A model generated the notes under the pieces. That model saw nothing but the letters and a program-made list of their open reading frames with translations. It was not told the origin of the DNA and made no database searches. DNA of 64,000 nucleotides from Albirhodobacter sp048262715 (lineage in GTDB: Bacteria > Pseudomonadota > Alphaproteobacteria > Rhodobacterales > Rhodobacteraceae), in NCBI GenBank assembly GCA_048262715.1, contig JBLXEV010000004.1, positions 186,001-250,000 of the forward strand, given 5' to 3'. Numbering within the stretch: the first letter of the stretch is position 1; each line of letters begins with the position of its first letter. A program made the translations under genes and the position numbers. Shown piece by piece: positions 41,715 to 50,868 of the stretch.

Positions 41715-43658
41715 GTGGCTATGTTTGGGTCGATTTTGAGATTCACGCGCACTCAAAAGAACCTCGTGCTTTTGGCCGTGGATCTTTCGGTCGTGCCAGT
41801 CGCATTTCTGCTTTCCTATATGATCCAGTTCTCCACGCTCGATATCGGCATGGCTTTGGAGCGAAGCTGGACCCTGCTGCCGATTTTAATCGCGTTCGCC
41901 GGATGCTTTGTGTTTGCGCTCGGTCTTTGGCAGGTGCGGTTGAAGGAGTTCAAGGAGAAGGCCGTCTCGCGCTCAGCGGCCCTTGCTGTCAGCATGGGGA
42001 TGGTGTCCGCCGTCTTGGCAGATGTTGTCGGGGAGCCGTTCGAGGGGGGCTTCTACCCGCTCTATGCGCTTGTGTTCTTTGTGCTTTACCTGACAGCGCG
42101 GGTTTTGATGCTCAAGCTGCTCTTGGCGATTTATCGTCGCTCAGGGGCGGTGACGCGGGTCGCAATTTACGGGGCAGGGCGCACGGGAATGGCGCTGGCG
42201 CAGGCGCTGCGCAAACAGCCCGATATCGTCGCCTATGCATTCTTGGATGACAATGCCACGCTGGACGGGCTCAATGTCGAAGGCCTGCCAGTCTATTCTG
42301 GTGCGCGGGTGGCGCGGGTGGTGAAGGAATACGGGATCAACCGCGTGATCATCGCGATGCCGACGCTTTCGACCCATAAGCAAACCTATCTCTCGCAGCG
42401 TCTCGGGCGTCTGGGGCTGGAGGTGCAAACCCTGCCAGCGTTTGCGCGCCTGACGGGGGATGAGGCGTTGCTCGACAAATTGACCCCTGCAGGCCCCGCC
42501 GCCTTCCTCGCGCGCGGGCACCTGCACGATGAGATCGGCTCCAAGGTGGCCGATTACACAGGCGGCAACGTGCTAATCACAGGGGCAGGGGGCTCCATCG
42601 GGCAGGAGCTTTGCCGTCAGGTTGTGAGTTGCCGTCCGCGCAAGCTGGTGCTGTTCGAACTCTCGGAACTTGCCCTCTACAATATCCATTCCGAGTTGAA
42701 AGTCTTGGCGGAAGAGGCGGGCGTCGAGCTTGTCGCGGTGCTGGGGTCGATCACGGATGAGGTGCTTGTAGAGCAGGTTCTGCAAAGCCATGACATCGAC
42801 GCGGTGTTCCACGCCGCGGCCTATAAGCATGTCCCGATTGTGGAGACGAATATCCGGGTCGGATTGGCCAATAACGCGCTGGGCACATCCGTGCTGGTCG
42901 CCAAAGCCCATGCGGCGAAGGTTAAGCGCTTCGTGCTGGTATCCTCCGATAAGGCCGTGCGTCCGGGCAATGTAATGGGAGCGTCGAAGCGGTTCGCAGA
43001 GCTGATCGTGCAGGATATGGCGGGGCGCAACACGGAGACGATCTTCTCAATCGTGCGCTTTGGGAATGTGCTTGGCTCTTCCGGTTCCGTCATTCCGTTG
43101 TTCCAAGAACAGATTGCGCGCGGCGGGCCAGTAACACTGACAGACCTCAATGTGACCCGCTATTTCATGACGATTGAAGAGGCCGCGCGCCTTGTGATGG
43201 TCGCGGGGTCGTTTGCGGAGGGCGGCGAGGTCTTTGTGCTCGATATGGGCAAGCCGGTGTTGATCCGTGATCTGGCCTATCGATTGATCCATTCGGCAGG
43301 GTTTACGGTGCGCGACGAAGTAAATCCCGATGGCGATATCGAGGTGGTTTGCACCGGCCTGCGCCCCGGCGAGAAGCTCCATGAGGAGCTGATGATTGGC
43401 AAAGGCGGGCAGAGCACGGCGCATCCCAAGATTATGCGGGTGCGCGAAGATGGCCTGTCAGAGTTGGAAATGGCCGGATCTTTGCGGGCATTGCGCAGTG
43501 CCGTGGCGGAAGGGTCCGAGCACGGTGTCCTGATGGCGCTGGGCCGCGCGGTGCCGGAGTATCACCCGCAAAATCTGCCGCCCTCCGCGCTTCCGGTGCA
43601 GGTCATGGCAGAAGGCCATAAAGCGCGCAGATCCCTGCCCGCGACCTCCGCAGAGTAA
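41715..43658 (+). CDS. Membrane nucleotide-sugar 4,6-dehydratase, WbpM/CapD/FlaA1 family
   Basis: A 647-aa protein: four N-terminal transmembrane helices (about 16-135), a first CoA/NAD-binding fold (RVAIYGAGRTGMALAQAL, 148-165), and a second extended-SDR domain with VLITGAGGSIGQ (286-297). The catalytic part reads LVSSDKAVRPGNVMGASKR, with Met where ordinary SDRs have Tyr, as in WbpM. Such enzymes make UDP-4-keto-6-deoxy sugars for O-antigen, capsule or protein glycans. No polysaccharide cluster is adjacent. GTG at 41715 or ATG at 41721. Confidence 0.85.
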   Translation: MAMFGSILRFTRTQKNLVLLAVDLSVVPVAFLLSYMIQFSTLDIGMALERSWTLLPILIAFAGCFVFALGLWQVRLKEFKEKAVSRSAALAVSMGMVSAVLADVVGEPFEGGFYPLYALVFFVLYLTARVLMLKLLLAIYRRSGAVTRVAIYGAGRTGMALAQALRKQPDIVAYAFLDDNATLDGLNVEGLPVYSGARVARVVKEYGINRVIIAMPTLSTHKQTYLSQRLGRLGLEVQTLPAFARLTGDEALLDKLTPAGPAAFLARGHLHDEIGSKVADYTGGNVLITGAGGSIGQELCRQVVSCRPRKLVLFELSELALYNIHSELKVLAEEAGVELVAVLGSITDEVLVEQVLQSHDIDAVFHAAAYKHVPIVETNIRVGLANNALGTSVLVAKAHAAKVKRFVLVSSDKAVRPGNVMGASKRFAELIVQDMAGRNTETIFSIVRFGNVLGSSGSVIPLFQEQIARGGPVTLTDLNVTRYFMTIEEAARLVMVAGSFAEGGEVFVLDMGKPVLIRDLAYRLIHSAGFTVRDEVNPDGDIEVVCTGLRPGEKLHEELMIGKGGQSTAHPKIMRVREDGLSELEMAGSLRALRSAVAEGSEHGVLMALGRAVPEYHPQNLPPSALPVQVMAEGHKARRSLPATSAE

Positions 43659-43703
43659 GCGCCAGCCGCATTCCATCCAGTTAAGACTTGGATGGTCGGG
43701 CGG

Positions 43704-44474
43704 TTACGCAAACGGATCGCTCTCGCCGTATCCCACTCCACAGAGATACAGCCCCTGCGGCGGGCAGACAGGCCCGCAGGCCGCGCGGTCGCGCGCTTCA
43801 AGCGCTTCGCGCACCCGCTCGGGCGCCCACGCCCCTGCGCCGACCCGCTCCAGTGTGCCGACAAAGGACCGCACTTGGTTGTGCAGGAAGGAGCGCGCCC
43901 GCAGCCGGAACTGGATCTCGCGCCCATTCGGTGTGGGCACCTCGTCGATCAGGATCTCGTCTAGCGTTTTGACGGGTGAGGCCGCTTGGCAGAGCGTTGA
44001 GCGGAACGTCGTGAAATCGTGATGCCCGATCAGATGCGCGGCACCAGCGCGCATCGCCTGCACATCGAGCGGGTTTTGCACGCGCCAGACGAGGCCGCGC
44101 TCATGCACCATTGGCGCGCGGCGCTGCACCAACCGGAACAGGTAGCGGCGCTCAATCGCGGAGAACCGCGCGTGGAAATCGTCCTCCACCCGTGCGCAGG
44201 CGACAATCGCGACCTGCGCGGGCTTGAGATGGAAATTCAACGCCTCGGAAAGCCGGAACGGATCCCAGTCTTTCGCAAGATCCGCATGGGCGACCTGCGC
44301 CGTGGCATGGACGCCTGCATCGGTGCGGCCCGCTGCCGCAATCGTGTGATCGCGTGGTTCCAGCCGCGCAAGCGCTGTCTCGATCGCGCCCTGCACCGAG
44401 GGCTGATCCGCCTGCCGCTGCCATCCGGCAAAGGCGGCACCATGGTATTCGATTTTGAAAGCATATCTGGGCAT
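43704..44474 (-). CDS. truA: tRNA pseudouridine(38-40) synthase TruA
   Basis: A 256-aa synthase with the catalytic-Asp motif GRTDAGVH (49-56, Asp52) and FRSTLCQAASPVKTL plus RLRARSFLHNQVRSFVGTL, all family-typical. It modifies U38-40 in the anticodon stem. It converges on the sugar dehydratase gene, with a weak 7-bp inverted repeat (43673-43695) in the gap. ATG at 44474. Confidence 0.95.
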   Translation of the reverse strand: MPRYAFKIEYHGAAFAGWQRQADQPSVQGAIETALARLEPRDHTIAAAGRTDAGVHATAQVAHADLAKDWDPFRLSEALNFHLKPAQVAIVACARVEDDFHARFSAIERRYLFRLVQRRAPMVHERGLVWRVQNPLDVQAMRAGAAHLIGHHDFTTFRSTLCQAASPVKTLDEILIDEVPTPNGREIQFRLRARSFLHNQVRSFVGTLERVGAGAWAPERVREALEARDRAACGPVCPPQGLYLCGVGYGESDPFA

Positions 44475-44616
44475 GGGCTTTGCCTAGCGCCGCACGCGCC
44501 ATTTCGCAATTCCTCAATCGCTTGAAGGGCCCGCTTTCCCTGAATGCGGGGCTTTGCCCTAGCCGTGGCGCATCCGCATGCCTATGTTCTCATTGAAGTG
44601 GTAGCGGGGATCGCAC

Positions 44617-46035
44617 GTGGGTATTGGCAGTTTGACAGATGACCTCTTGCGCGGGATCGAGACGGGTCTCGGCTCGGCCTCCGAGGCGCTGTTCGATCCG
44701 GTCGTGCGGCTCGGTGTGACAGGGCTGTCGCGGGCGGGCAAGACGGTGTTCATCACCTCGCTGATCGCCAATCTGATGGATCGCGGGCGGATGCCTGCGC
44801 TGACGGGCGGCAGCCATGTGCAGGCCGCGTTCCTGCAGCCGCAGCCCGATGATACGATCCCGCGATTCGACTATGAGACGATGCTCGCGGCGCTCACCGG
44901 CCCCACGCCGCATTGGCCCGAGGGGACGCGGACGATCTCCGAGCTGCGGCTCTCGTTCCGGATCCAGCCGACGGGGATCCTTGGCACCCTGCGTGGCCCG
45001 CGCACGTTGCACCTCGATATTGTGGATTATCCGGGTGAGTGGCTGTTGGATCTTGGGCTTTTGAACCTGTCGTTCAAGGATTGGTCGAGGGCCACGCTGG
45101 CGCGGATGCCGCGTCGCCCGATGGGGCCGGAGTTCTTGTCGGCCCTTGCGGCGCAGGATCCGCAAGCCAAACTGGACGAGCCTACCGCTCAGGCGCTGGC
45201 CGCGGCCTTTACCGCGCATCTCAACGCCTCGCGCGCGGCGGGCTTCTCGGATTGCTCGCCCGGGCGGTTCCTCTTGCCCGGCGAGATGGCGGGATCGCCC
45301 GCGCTGACCTTCGCACCTTTACCTGCGGGAGATGGCGCAGCTGGGTCGTGGCCGCGCGGGTCGCTGGGCCGCGAGTTCGAGCGGCGGTTCGAGGCGTATA
45401 AATCGCAGATCGTGAAGCCGTTCTTCCGAGATCATTTCGCCAAGATTGATCGGCAGGTCGTGCTGGTCGATGTGCTGGGTGCGGTGCATTCCGGCCCTGA
45501 AGCGCTGGAGGATTTGCGCCGCGCGATGGGGGCAATTTTGGCCGCGTTCCGTCCGGGGCAGACAGGGTTCTTGGGGTCGATCTTTGGCCGCAAGCGGATC
45601 GAGAAGATTCTCTTTGCCGCAACCAAGGCCGACCATCTGCACCACTCCCAACATGCCCGCCTGACCGCGATCACCGAGGCGCTGTTGCGCGAAGCCAAGG
45701 ACCGCGCTGATTTCGCGGGGGCGGAGACGGCGGCGCTGTCGATTGCCAGCCTGCGCAGCACCACCGAGGAAGAACTGCCCCATGCCGATGGGCCTTTGCA
45801 AGCCGTGCGCGGCAAGCTGCTTGATGGCCGCACGGCGGCGCTCTACCCGGGGGAGTTGCCCTCTGACCCTGCCAAGCTCCTTTCGCCCGCACGTTCCGGC
45901 GCGGAGCGCTGGCTAGACGGCGATTACGCCATTATGGGCTTTGCGCCCGCCGCAATCACCCTGCGCCCCGGCGAAGGCCCACCCCATATCCGGCTCGACC
46001 GCGCCGCCCAATTCCTGATCGGAGATAAGCTGTGA
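44617..46035 (+). CDS. YcjX-family P-loop protein (DUF463)
   Basis: A 472-aa predicted NTPase with Walker A GLSRAGKTVF (about 37-46), LHLDIVDYPGEWLLDL and a C-terminal region with QVVLVDVLGAVHSG. The YcjX family is stress-linked (sigma-32/phage-shock in enterics) with dynamin-like structure, but its function is unclear. Starts with GTG at 44617 after GCGGGGA. It overlaps the ycjF-like gene by 4 bp, the standard pair. Confidence 0.87.
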   Translation: MGIGSLTDDLLRGIETGLGSASEALFDPVVRLGVTGLSRAGKTVFITSLIANLMDRGRMPALTGGSHVQAAFLQPQPDDTIPRFDYETMLAALTGPTPHWPEGTRTISELRLSFRIQPTGILGTLRGPRTLHLDIVDYPGEWLLDLGLLNLSFKDWSRATLARMPRRPMGPEFLSALAAQDPQAKLDEPTAQALAAAFTAHLNASRAAGFSDCSPGRFLLPGEMAGSPALTFAPLPAGDGAAGSWPRGSLGREFERRFEAYKSQIVKPFFRDHFAKIDRQVVLVDVLGAVHSGPEALEDLRRAMGAILAAFRPGQTGFLGSIFGRKRIEKILFAATKADHLHHSQHARLTAITEALLREAKDRADFAGAETAALSIASLRSTTEEELPHADGPLQAVRGKLLDGRTAALYPGELPSDPAKLLSPARSGAERWLDGDYAIMGFAPAAITLRPGEGPPHIRLDRAAQFLIGDKL

Positions 46036-47093
46036 GTGAGCATGATGTGATCGCGCCGCAGACGGCGCCCGAGACGCCGCCCCAGTCTCAGCGTCGTGGC
46101 CCCGTGTTGATCGAGCTTGAGGACGGCGCAAGCCCGCATCCCAGCCCCTCGGACGCGCCGCCCGTTCCTGATCTGGAAGGGCCGCTGCCAGAGGGCCGCG
46201 CGATGCAGATCGCGGCGCGCTTGGCGGCGAAACCGGCCTCAAAAGTGTCGAAGTTCTTCTGGCGCTCGGCAGCGGCGCTGTTCACCTTCATGCTCTCAGT
46301 GGCAGCATGGCGCGCGCTGGAGGCGCTGATCGCCTCGAATCCGATCATCGGCTGGATCGGCGTCGGGCTCACCGCGCTCTTCGTGCTGGCCTGCTGCGTG
46401 ATGATCCTGCGCGAGCTGCGAGGCTGGGCGCGGCTTGGTCGGTTGGACCGCGTGCAAAAAGAGGTGCGCAGCGTGAGCGATCTGGCGACAGCGCGCAAAG
46501 CTGTGGCGCGGGTCGAGGCGCTTTATGCGCAGAACCCCGAACAGGCTTGGGCGCTGGCGCGCCTGCGAGAGCGGCAGGGCGAGATTTTGGATGGCGAGAC
46601 CTTGCTGGATCTCGCCGAGGCCGAGCTTATGGGGCCACTCGATCAGGCCGCGCGCCGCGAGATTGAGGCCGCCGCGCGGCAGGTGGCGACGGTCACGGCG
46701 CTGGTGCCGCTGGCACTGGCGGATGTGTTCGCGGCGCTGACCTCCAACCTGCGGATGATCCGGCGCTTGGGCGAGATTTATGGCGGTCGTGCGGGCACGT
46801 TTGGCGCATGGCGTCTGGCGCGTTCGGTGCTGACGCATCTGGTCGCGACGGGGGCTGTCGCGGTGGGCGATGATTTCATCGAGACGGTCGCGGGCGGCGG
46901 CGTGCTTTCCAAACTCTCGCGGCGGTTCGGGGAAGGGGTTGTCAACGGCGCGTTGACAGCGCGGGTCGGTGTGGCCGCGATGGAGGTCTGCCGCCCGATG
47001 CCGTTCAAAGCGCTGCCCAAGCCGCGCGTGACGCAAGTGGTCAGCCGCGCCTTGGCGGGCTTGTTCGGGCGTCCCAAACAGCCCGAGGCGTAA
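46032..47093 (+). CDS. YcjF-family membrane protein (TIGR01620, DUF697)
   Basis: A 353-aa protein: a Pro-rich N-terminus (about 1-65), two transmembrane helices (about 80-130: ALFTFMLSVAAWRALEALIA and GVGLTALFVLACCVMILREL), and a C-terminal DUF697 domain with GVLSKLSRRFGEGVVNGALT. It overlaps the ycjX-like gene by GTGA (46032-46035). The pair is likely a membrane stress module of unknown mechanism. Confidence 0.87.
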   Translation: MSEHDVIAPQTAPETPPQSQRRGPVLIELEDGASPHPSPSDAPPVPDLEGPLPEGRAMQIAARLAAKPASKVSKFFWRSAAALFTFMLSVAAWRALEALIASNPIIGWIGVGLTALFVLACCVMILRELRGWARLGRLDRVQKEVRSVSDLATARKAVARVEALYAQNPEQAWALARLRERQGEILDGETLLDLAEAELMGPLDQAARREIEAAARQVATVTALVPLALADVFAALTSNLRMIRRLGEIYGGRAGTFGAWRLARSVLTHLVATGAVAVGDDFIETVAGGGVLSKLSRRFGEGVVNGALTARVGVAAMEVCRPMPFKALPKPRVTQVVSRALAGLFGRPKQPEA

Positions 47094-47104
47094 CGGTCAG
47101 CTTC

Positions 47105-47545
47105 TCAGGTGAATTTCGGGACGGCGCCTTTCGGGCGGCCGATATCCTCAACCCCTTGGCGCAGGCCTTGCCCGATGCGATGCGCCAGCGCCGACCAAGC
47201 CGCCGCTTGCAGCGGATCCAACTCGCGCCGCAGCGTATCGTCAAACAGGCCGAGCCAGATTGGAAAATGCCCCGCTTCGACATCGCCCGCGCGGCGATGC
47301 GCCATCATCGGGCTGCCCTCATAGCCCGGCAGATGCAGGATCGAGCCTTTCCAAAACCGCGCGATCTTCGCCTCATGGCTCGGCCAATCCGTGACATGCG
47401 CACCGAAAACCGGCCCCAGCAGATGATGCGCCCGCACGCGCGTGTAGAACGCTGCAACGACGCGCTCAATCTCCTCCTCGGTGATCTCAAACCGTGGCGG
47501 CAGGGTGGGGCGGGACGGGGCAGGATTGGACGGGGCGGTGGTCAT
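47105..47545 (-). CDS. Group III truncated haemoglobin
   Basis: A 146-aa 2-on-2 globin. Group III markers: FYTRVRAHHLLGPVF in helix B/C, FWKGSILHLPGYEGSPMMAH around the E helix, and GHFPIWLGLFDDTLR near the proximal His region. It may bind O2 or NO in nitrosative or low-oxygen conditions. Its stop is 12 bp from the ycjF-like stop (convergent). A G10 run (47624-47633) lies upstream between it and priA. ATG at 47545. Confidence 0.88.
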   Translation of the reverse strand: MTTAPSNPAPSRPTLPPRFEITEEEIERVVAAFYTRVRAHHLLGPVFGAHVTDWPSHEAKIARFWKGSILHLPGYEGSPMMAHRRAGDVEAGHFPIWLGLFDDTLRRELDPLQAAAWSALAHRIGQGLRQGVEDIGRPKGAVPKFT

Positions 47546-47623
47546 AGGTCTCTCCTTCGCCCCTCGACTTAGGCGCGGCAGGCCAGCCGCGCAAGAGCCA
47601 TGGTGACGCGGGGTGATGAGCAG

Positions 47624-47633
47624 TGGGGGGGGG
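47624..47633. repeat. Homopolymer of ten G
   Basis: An uninterrupted G10 (C10 on the minus strand) in the 130-bp gap between the priA stop and the haemoglobin start, 79-88 bp upstream of the latter. Such tracts are slippage-prone. Confidence 0.9.
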
Positions 47634-47675
47634 AGGCGCAGGCGAGCCATGATCAGATTGGGGCCGCGCCGCGCG

Positions 47676-49895
47676 TCACCAGAAACTCTGCGGGTCAATA
47701 TCCACGGCGACGCGGATCGCATTGGGGATTTTGAACGGCGCGAGCCATGCCTTGATCGCGGGCTGCAGTGCCGCGCCTTTGGGTGCTTTGATCAGCATTC
47801 GCACACGGTGCTTGCCGCGCACCCGAGCGATGGGGGCAGGGGCGGGGCCGTAAACCTCCGCGTTGATCGCCCGCAGCGGGCCAGCCCCGCGTGCAAGCGC
47901 CTCGCCCAGATGGAACAGCGGTTGGGGCTCGGGGCCGGAGAGAATAATACCCGCCATCCGCCCGTAAGGCGGCACGCCCTCAACCCGCCGCCCTTCGGCC
48001 TCTGCGCGCCAGAATTCCTCCTCATCGCCGCTCAGGATCGCGCGGATCACCGGATGCTCCGGCTGATGGGTCTGCAACAGCGCACGGCCCGGCCGCTCGG
48101 CCCGCCCTGCGCGCCCCGCGACCTGCCGCATCAGTTGGAAGGTGCGCTCGGCGGCGCGCATATCGCTGCCCATCAGCCCCAGATCGGCATCAATCACGCC
48201 GACCAAAGTGAGGAGCGGGAAGTTATGGCCTTTCGCGACGATCTGCGTGCCGATGATGATATCGGCCCCGCCCGCCGCAATCTCGTGGATCGCCTCTTTC
48301 AGGGCGCGGGCGGAGGAGAACAGATCGGAGGAGAGGACTGCCATTTTCGCATTCGGGAACCGCTCGGTGACCTCCTCGGCCAGCCGCTCCACCCCCGGCC
48401 CGATCGGGGCCAACTTGCCCTCGGCCTTGCATTCGGGGCAGACCTCGGGGATCGGTTTCGTCTCGCCACATTGGTGGCACACGAGCCGCTTGAGGAAGCG
48501 ATGTTCCACCATCCGCGCATCGCAATGATCGCAGCCGATCTGGTGGCCGCAGCCACGGCATACGGTTGTGGGCGCGTAGCCGCGACGGTTGAGGAACAGC
48601 ATCGATTGCTCGCCCTCCGCCAGACGCGCGCGCACCTCGCCCGCCAGTGTCGGAGAAATCCAGTTGTTCGGCATCAACTGCTCGGCGCGCATATCAATCG
48701 CTGCCATTTCGGGCAGCTCGGAGGCCCCGAACCGCGCGGCGAGATTGATCCGCGCATATTTGCCTGCCTCGGCGTTGACCCAAGTCTCCAAGGAGGGCGT
48801 GGCGGAGGCCAACACAACCTGCGCCGAGGCGAAGGACGCGCGCAGCACCGCCATATCGCGGGCGGAATACATCACGCCCTCCTCCTGCTTATAGGAAGTG
48901 TCATGCTCCTCATCGATGACGATCAACCCCAGATCGCGGAACGGCAGGAATAGCGCCGAGCGCGCGCCGACGACCAGCTGCACGCCGCCCTCGCCACACA
49001 TCCGCCACAACCGACGGCGCTCGGACATTGAAGCCCCCGAATGCCACTCGCCGGGCCGCGCGCCGAACCGTGCCTCGACACGGTCCAGAAACTCAGCCGT
49101 CAGCGCGATTTCGGGCAAAAGCACCAAGGCCTGCCGCCCTTGGCGCAAACAATCGGCAACGGCTTCGAGATAGACTTCCGTTTTGCCCGAGCCGGTCACC
49201 CCTTTCAAAAGCGTTGTCCCGTAGCTGCGGGTGAGGAGCGCGTCGTGCAACTGCCGTGCGGCTTTGGCTTGATCGTCTGACAGCGCCTTGCCGGGGCGCT
49301 CCGCGTCCAGCGGCGGGAACGGCAGATCGCGCGGCTGGTCGATCTCCTCAACCGCGCCGGAGGCGACCATGCCTTTGATGACCTGCGGGGTGACACCTGC
49401 GAGTTTCGCCAATTCGGTGAGGTAGAACCCCGCGCCGCCATATTCGCGCAGCAGTTCCAACACCTTGCCGCGTGCCTCGGTCATCCGCGAGGGTGCGGCA
49501 TGGCCCAAACGGTAGACCTTTCGCGATCCCGGCCCGTCCCCCAAGCCCGGCGCGCGGGTCGCCAGCCGCAGCATCATCGGCAGCGGGGTGAGGGTATACT
49601 CTCCCGCGCGGATCAAAAACTGCTGCATCTCCTCGCGCATCGGGGCCACATCGAACACACGGATGACGCGCCGCACCTTTGCGAGATCATAGCCGCCCTC
49701 GCCTGCACCCCAGACGACGCCCATCACCTTGCGCGGCCCGAGCGGAACCTCGACATAGGCCCCGAGCGCGCAGCCCCCCTCCGGCGCGCGGTAATCCAAA
49801 GGGCGGCCAATCGGTTCTGCCGTCAATACCGCGACCAGATCGCCTTCCTCGAAATATCCGACCTCAGCCTGTGCTGTCGCCTGTGCGGTGCTCAT
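47676..49895 (-). CDS. priA: Primosomal replication restart helicase PriA
   Basis: A 739-aa SF2 helicase that reloads DnaB at stalled forks. The N-terminal DNA 3'-end binding domain has GYFEEGDLVAVLTAEPIGRP. The helicase core has GVTGSGKTEVYLE (Walker A), DEEHD and SLETW. The zinc cluster is CRGCGHQIGCDHCD with CHQCGE and CPEC, followed by the C-terminal domain. ATG at 49895 was chosen over an upstream in-frame start that would read into the repeat at 49906-49984. Confidence 0.96.
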   Translation of the reverse strand: MSTAQATAQAEVGYFEEGDLVAVLTAEPIGRPLDYRAPEGGCALGAYVEVPLGPRKVMGVVWGAGEGGYDLAKVRRVIRVFDVAPMREEMQQFLIRAGEYTLTPLPMMLRLATRAPGLGDGPGSRKVYRLGHAAPSRMTEARGKVLELLREYGGAGFYLTELAKLAGVTPQVIKGMVASGAVEEIDQPRDLPFPPLDAERPGKALSDDQAKAARQLHDALLTRSYGTTLLKGVTGSGKTEVYLEAVADCLRQGRQALVLLPEIALTAEFLDRVEARFGARPGEWHSGASMSERRRLWRMCGEGGVQLVVGARSALFLPFRDLGLIVIDEEHDTSYKQEEGVMYSARDMAVLRASFASAQVVLASATPSLETWVNAEAGKYARINLAARFGASELPEMAAIDMRAEQLMPNNWISPTLAGEVRARLAEGEQSMLFLNRRGYAPTTVCRGCGHQIGCDHCDARMVEHRFLKRLVCHQCGETKPIPEVCPECKAEGKLAPIGPGVERLAEEVTERFPNAKMAVLSSDLFSSARALKEAIHEIAAGGADIIIGTQIVAKGHNFPLLTLVGVIDADLGLMGSDMRAAERTFQLMRQVAGRAGRAERPGRALLQTHQPEHPVIRAILSGDEEEFWRAEAEGRRVEGVPPYGRMAGIILSGPEPQPLFHLGEALARGAGPLRAINAEVYGPAPAPIARVRGKHRVRMLIKAPKGAALQPAIKAWLAPFKIPNAIRVAVDIDPQSFW

Positions 49896-50163
49896 CTTGG
49901 CTCCTGTTGCTGCCTCCGGCGGGGATATTTTGACTCTGTGGAATGGCACGGGCGTTCTGCCTGGTCCACAGAGTCAAAATATCCTCGGGGTCTGGGCCAG
50001 ATCGCCCCAGTCCGCGCGCGGCCAAATGCGCCGCGCCCCGTATCGGGTGTGGCATCCCCGCCAAGGCTTATCAACCCGCGAGCGACATCGCATGCAAAGG
50101 GGGCTGCAATTTCAACGGCGCAGATGTATGCTTTGGCAAAACGATAAGATCGAGATTTCAGGC
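49896..50163. promoter_or_regulatory. Divergent priA/DUF484 region carrying an inverted repeat
   Basis: 268 bp with promoters for two divergent genes. The main structure is a 19-bp perfect inverted repeat (49923-49941 and 49966-49984) with a 24-nt spacer. Its left arm extends into a sequence shared with 56631-56667. No -10/-35 could be assigned with confidence. Confidence 0.5.
49906..49984. repeat. Dispersed palindromic repeat, copy at priA
   Basis: Positions 49906-49941 read GTTGCTGCCTCCGGCGGGGA followed by a TATTTT-rich part and CTCTGTGG. The last 19 bases are repeated in inverse at 49966-49984 without mismatch. The same element, with two small changes, occurs inverted at 56631-56667. Confidence 0.85.
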
Positions 50164-50868
50164 ATGACCGAGACAGCTTTGGCCGCGCAAATGCGGGATA
50201 AGATAATTTCCGACCCCGAGGTGATCCTTGAGGATCACGATCTGATGCGCGCGCTGATTGCGGCGAATGAACGGGCGATGGGGGCGAATATCGTCGATCT
50301 GCGCGGCGTCGCGATGGAGCGGTTGGAAAAGCGGCTGGACCGCTTGGAGGACGCCCATCGTTCCGTTATCGCGGCGGCCTATGAGAATCTCGCGGGGACG
50401 AACCAAATCCACCGCGCGGTAATGCGCCTGCTTGAGCCGGTCGAATTTGAGGATTTCCTGCGCGCGCTGAGTGGCGAGGTCGCGGAGATTTTGCGGGTCG
50501 ATAATGTGCGCTTGGTGCTCGAGAGCCTGCATTCGGAGCAAGATCCGGCCTTGCGATCGCTGGGCGAGGTGCTTTGTGTCGCCGAGCCGGGGTTCATTCA
50601 TGAATATATGCGCGCGGGCCGCACCGCCCAGCCGCGTCAGGTGCTGTTGCGCCAGACCTTGCCGCAATCAGATGCGATTTACGGCGAGGCGGCGGGGTGG
50701 ATTCGCTCCGAGGCGCTGATGCGGCTCGATCTCGGCGAGGGGCGCTTACCGGGCTTGCTGGTGATGGGGGCGGAGGATCCGCACCATTTCAAACCCTCGC
50801 AAGGCACTGATCTTCTGGCCTTCTTCGCGGGCGTGTTTGAGCGCGCAATGCGGCGGTATCTCTCCTAA
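50164..50868 (+). CDS. DUF484 (GAF-like) protein upstream of xerC
   Basis: A 234-aa cytosolic protein: an N-terminal coiled coil (about 15-75, with IVDLRGVAMERLEKRLDRLE) and a GAF-like domain (about 95-230). DUF484 genes sit directly before xerC in many proteobacteria, and the same holds here (TAATG overlap, 50866-50870). Function unknown. ATG at 50164 is the first start after the divergent region; its ribosome site is weak. Confidence 0.85.
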   Translation: MTETALAAQMRDKIISDPEVILEDHDLMRALIAANERAMGANIVDLRGVAMERLEKRLDRLEDAHRSVIAAAYENLAGTNQIHRAVMRLLEPVEFEDFLRALSGEVAEILRVDNVRLVLESLHSEQDPALRSLGEVLCVAEPGFIHEYMRAGRTAQPRQVLLRQTLPQSDAIYGEAAGWIRSEALMRLDLGEGRLPGLLVMGAEDPHHFKPSQGTDLLAFFAGVFERAMRRYLS

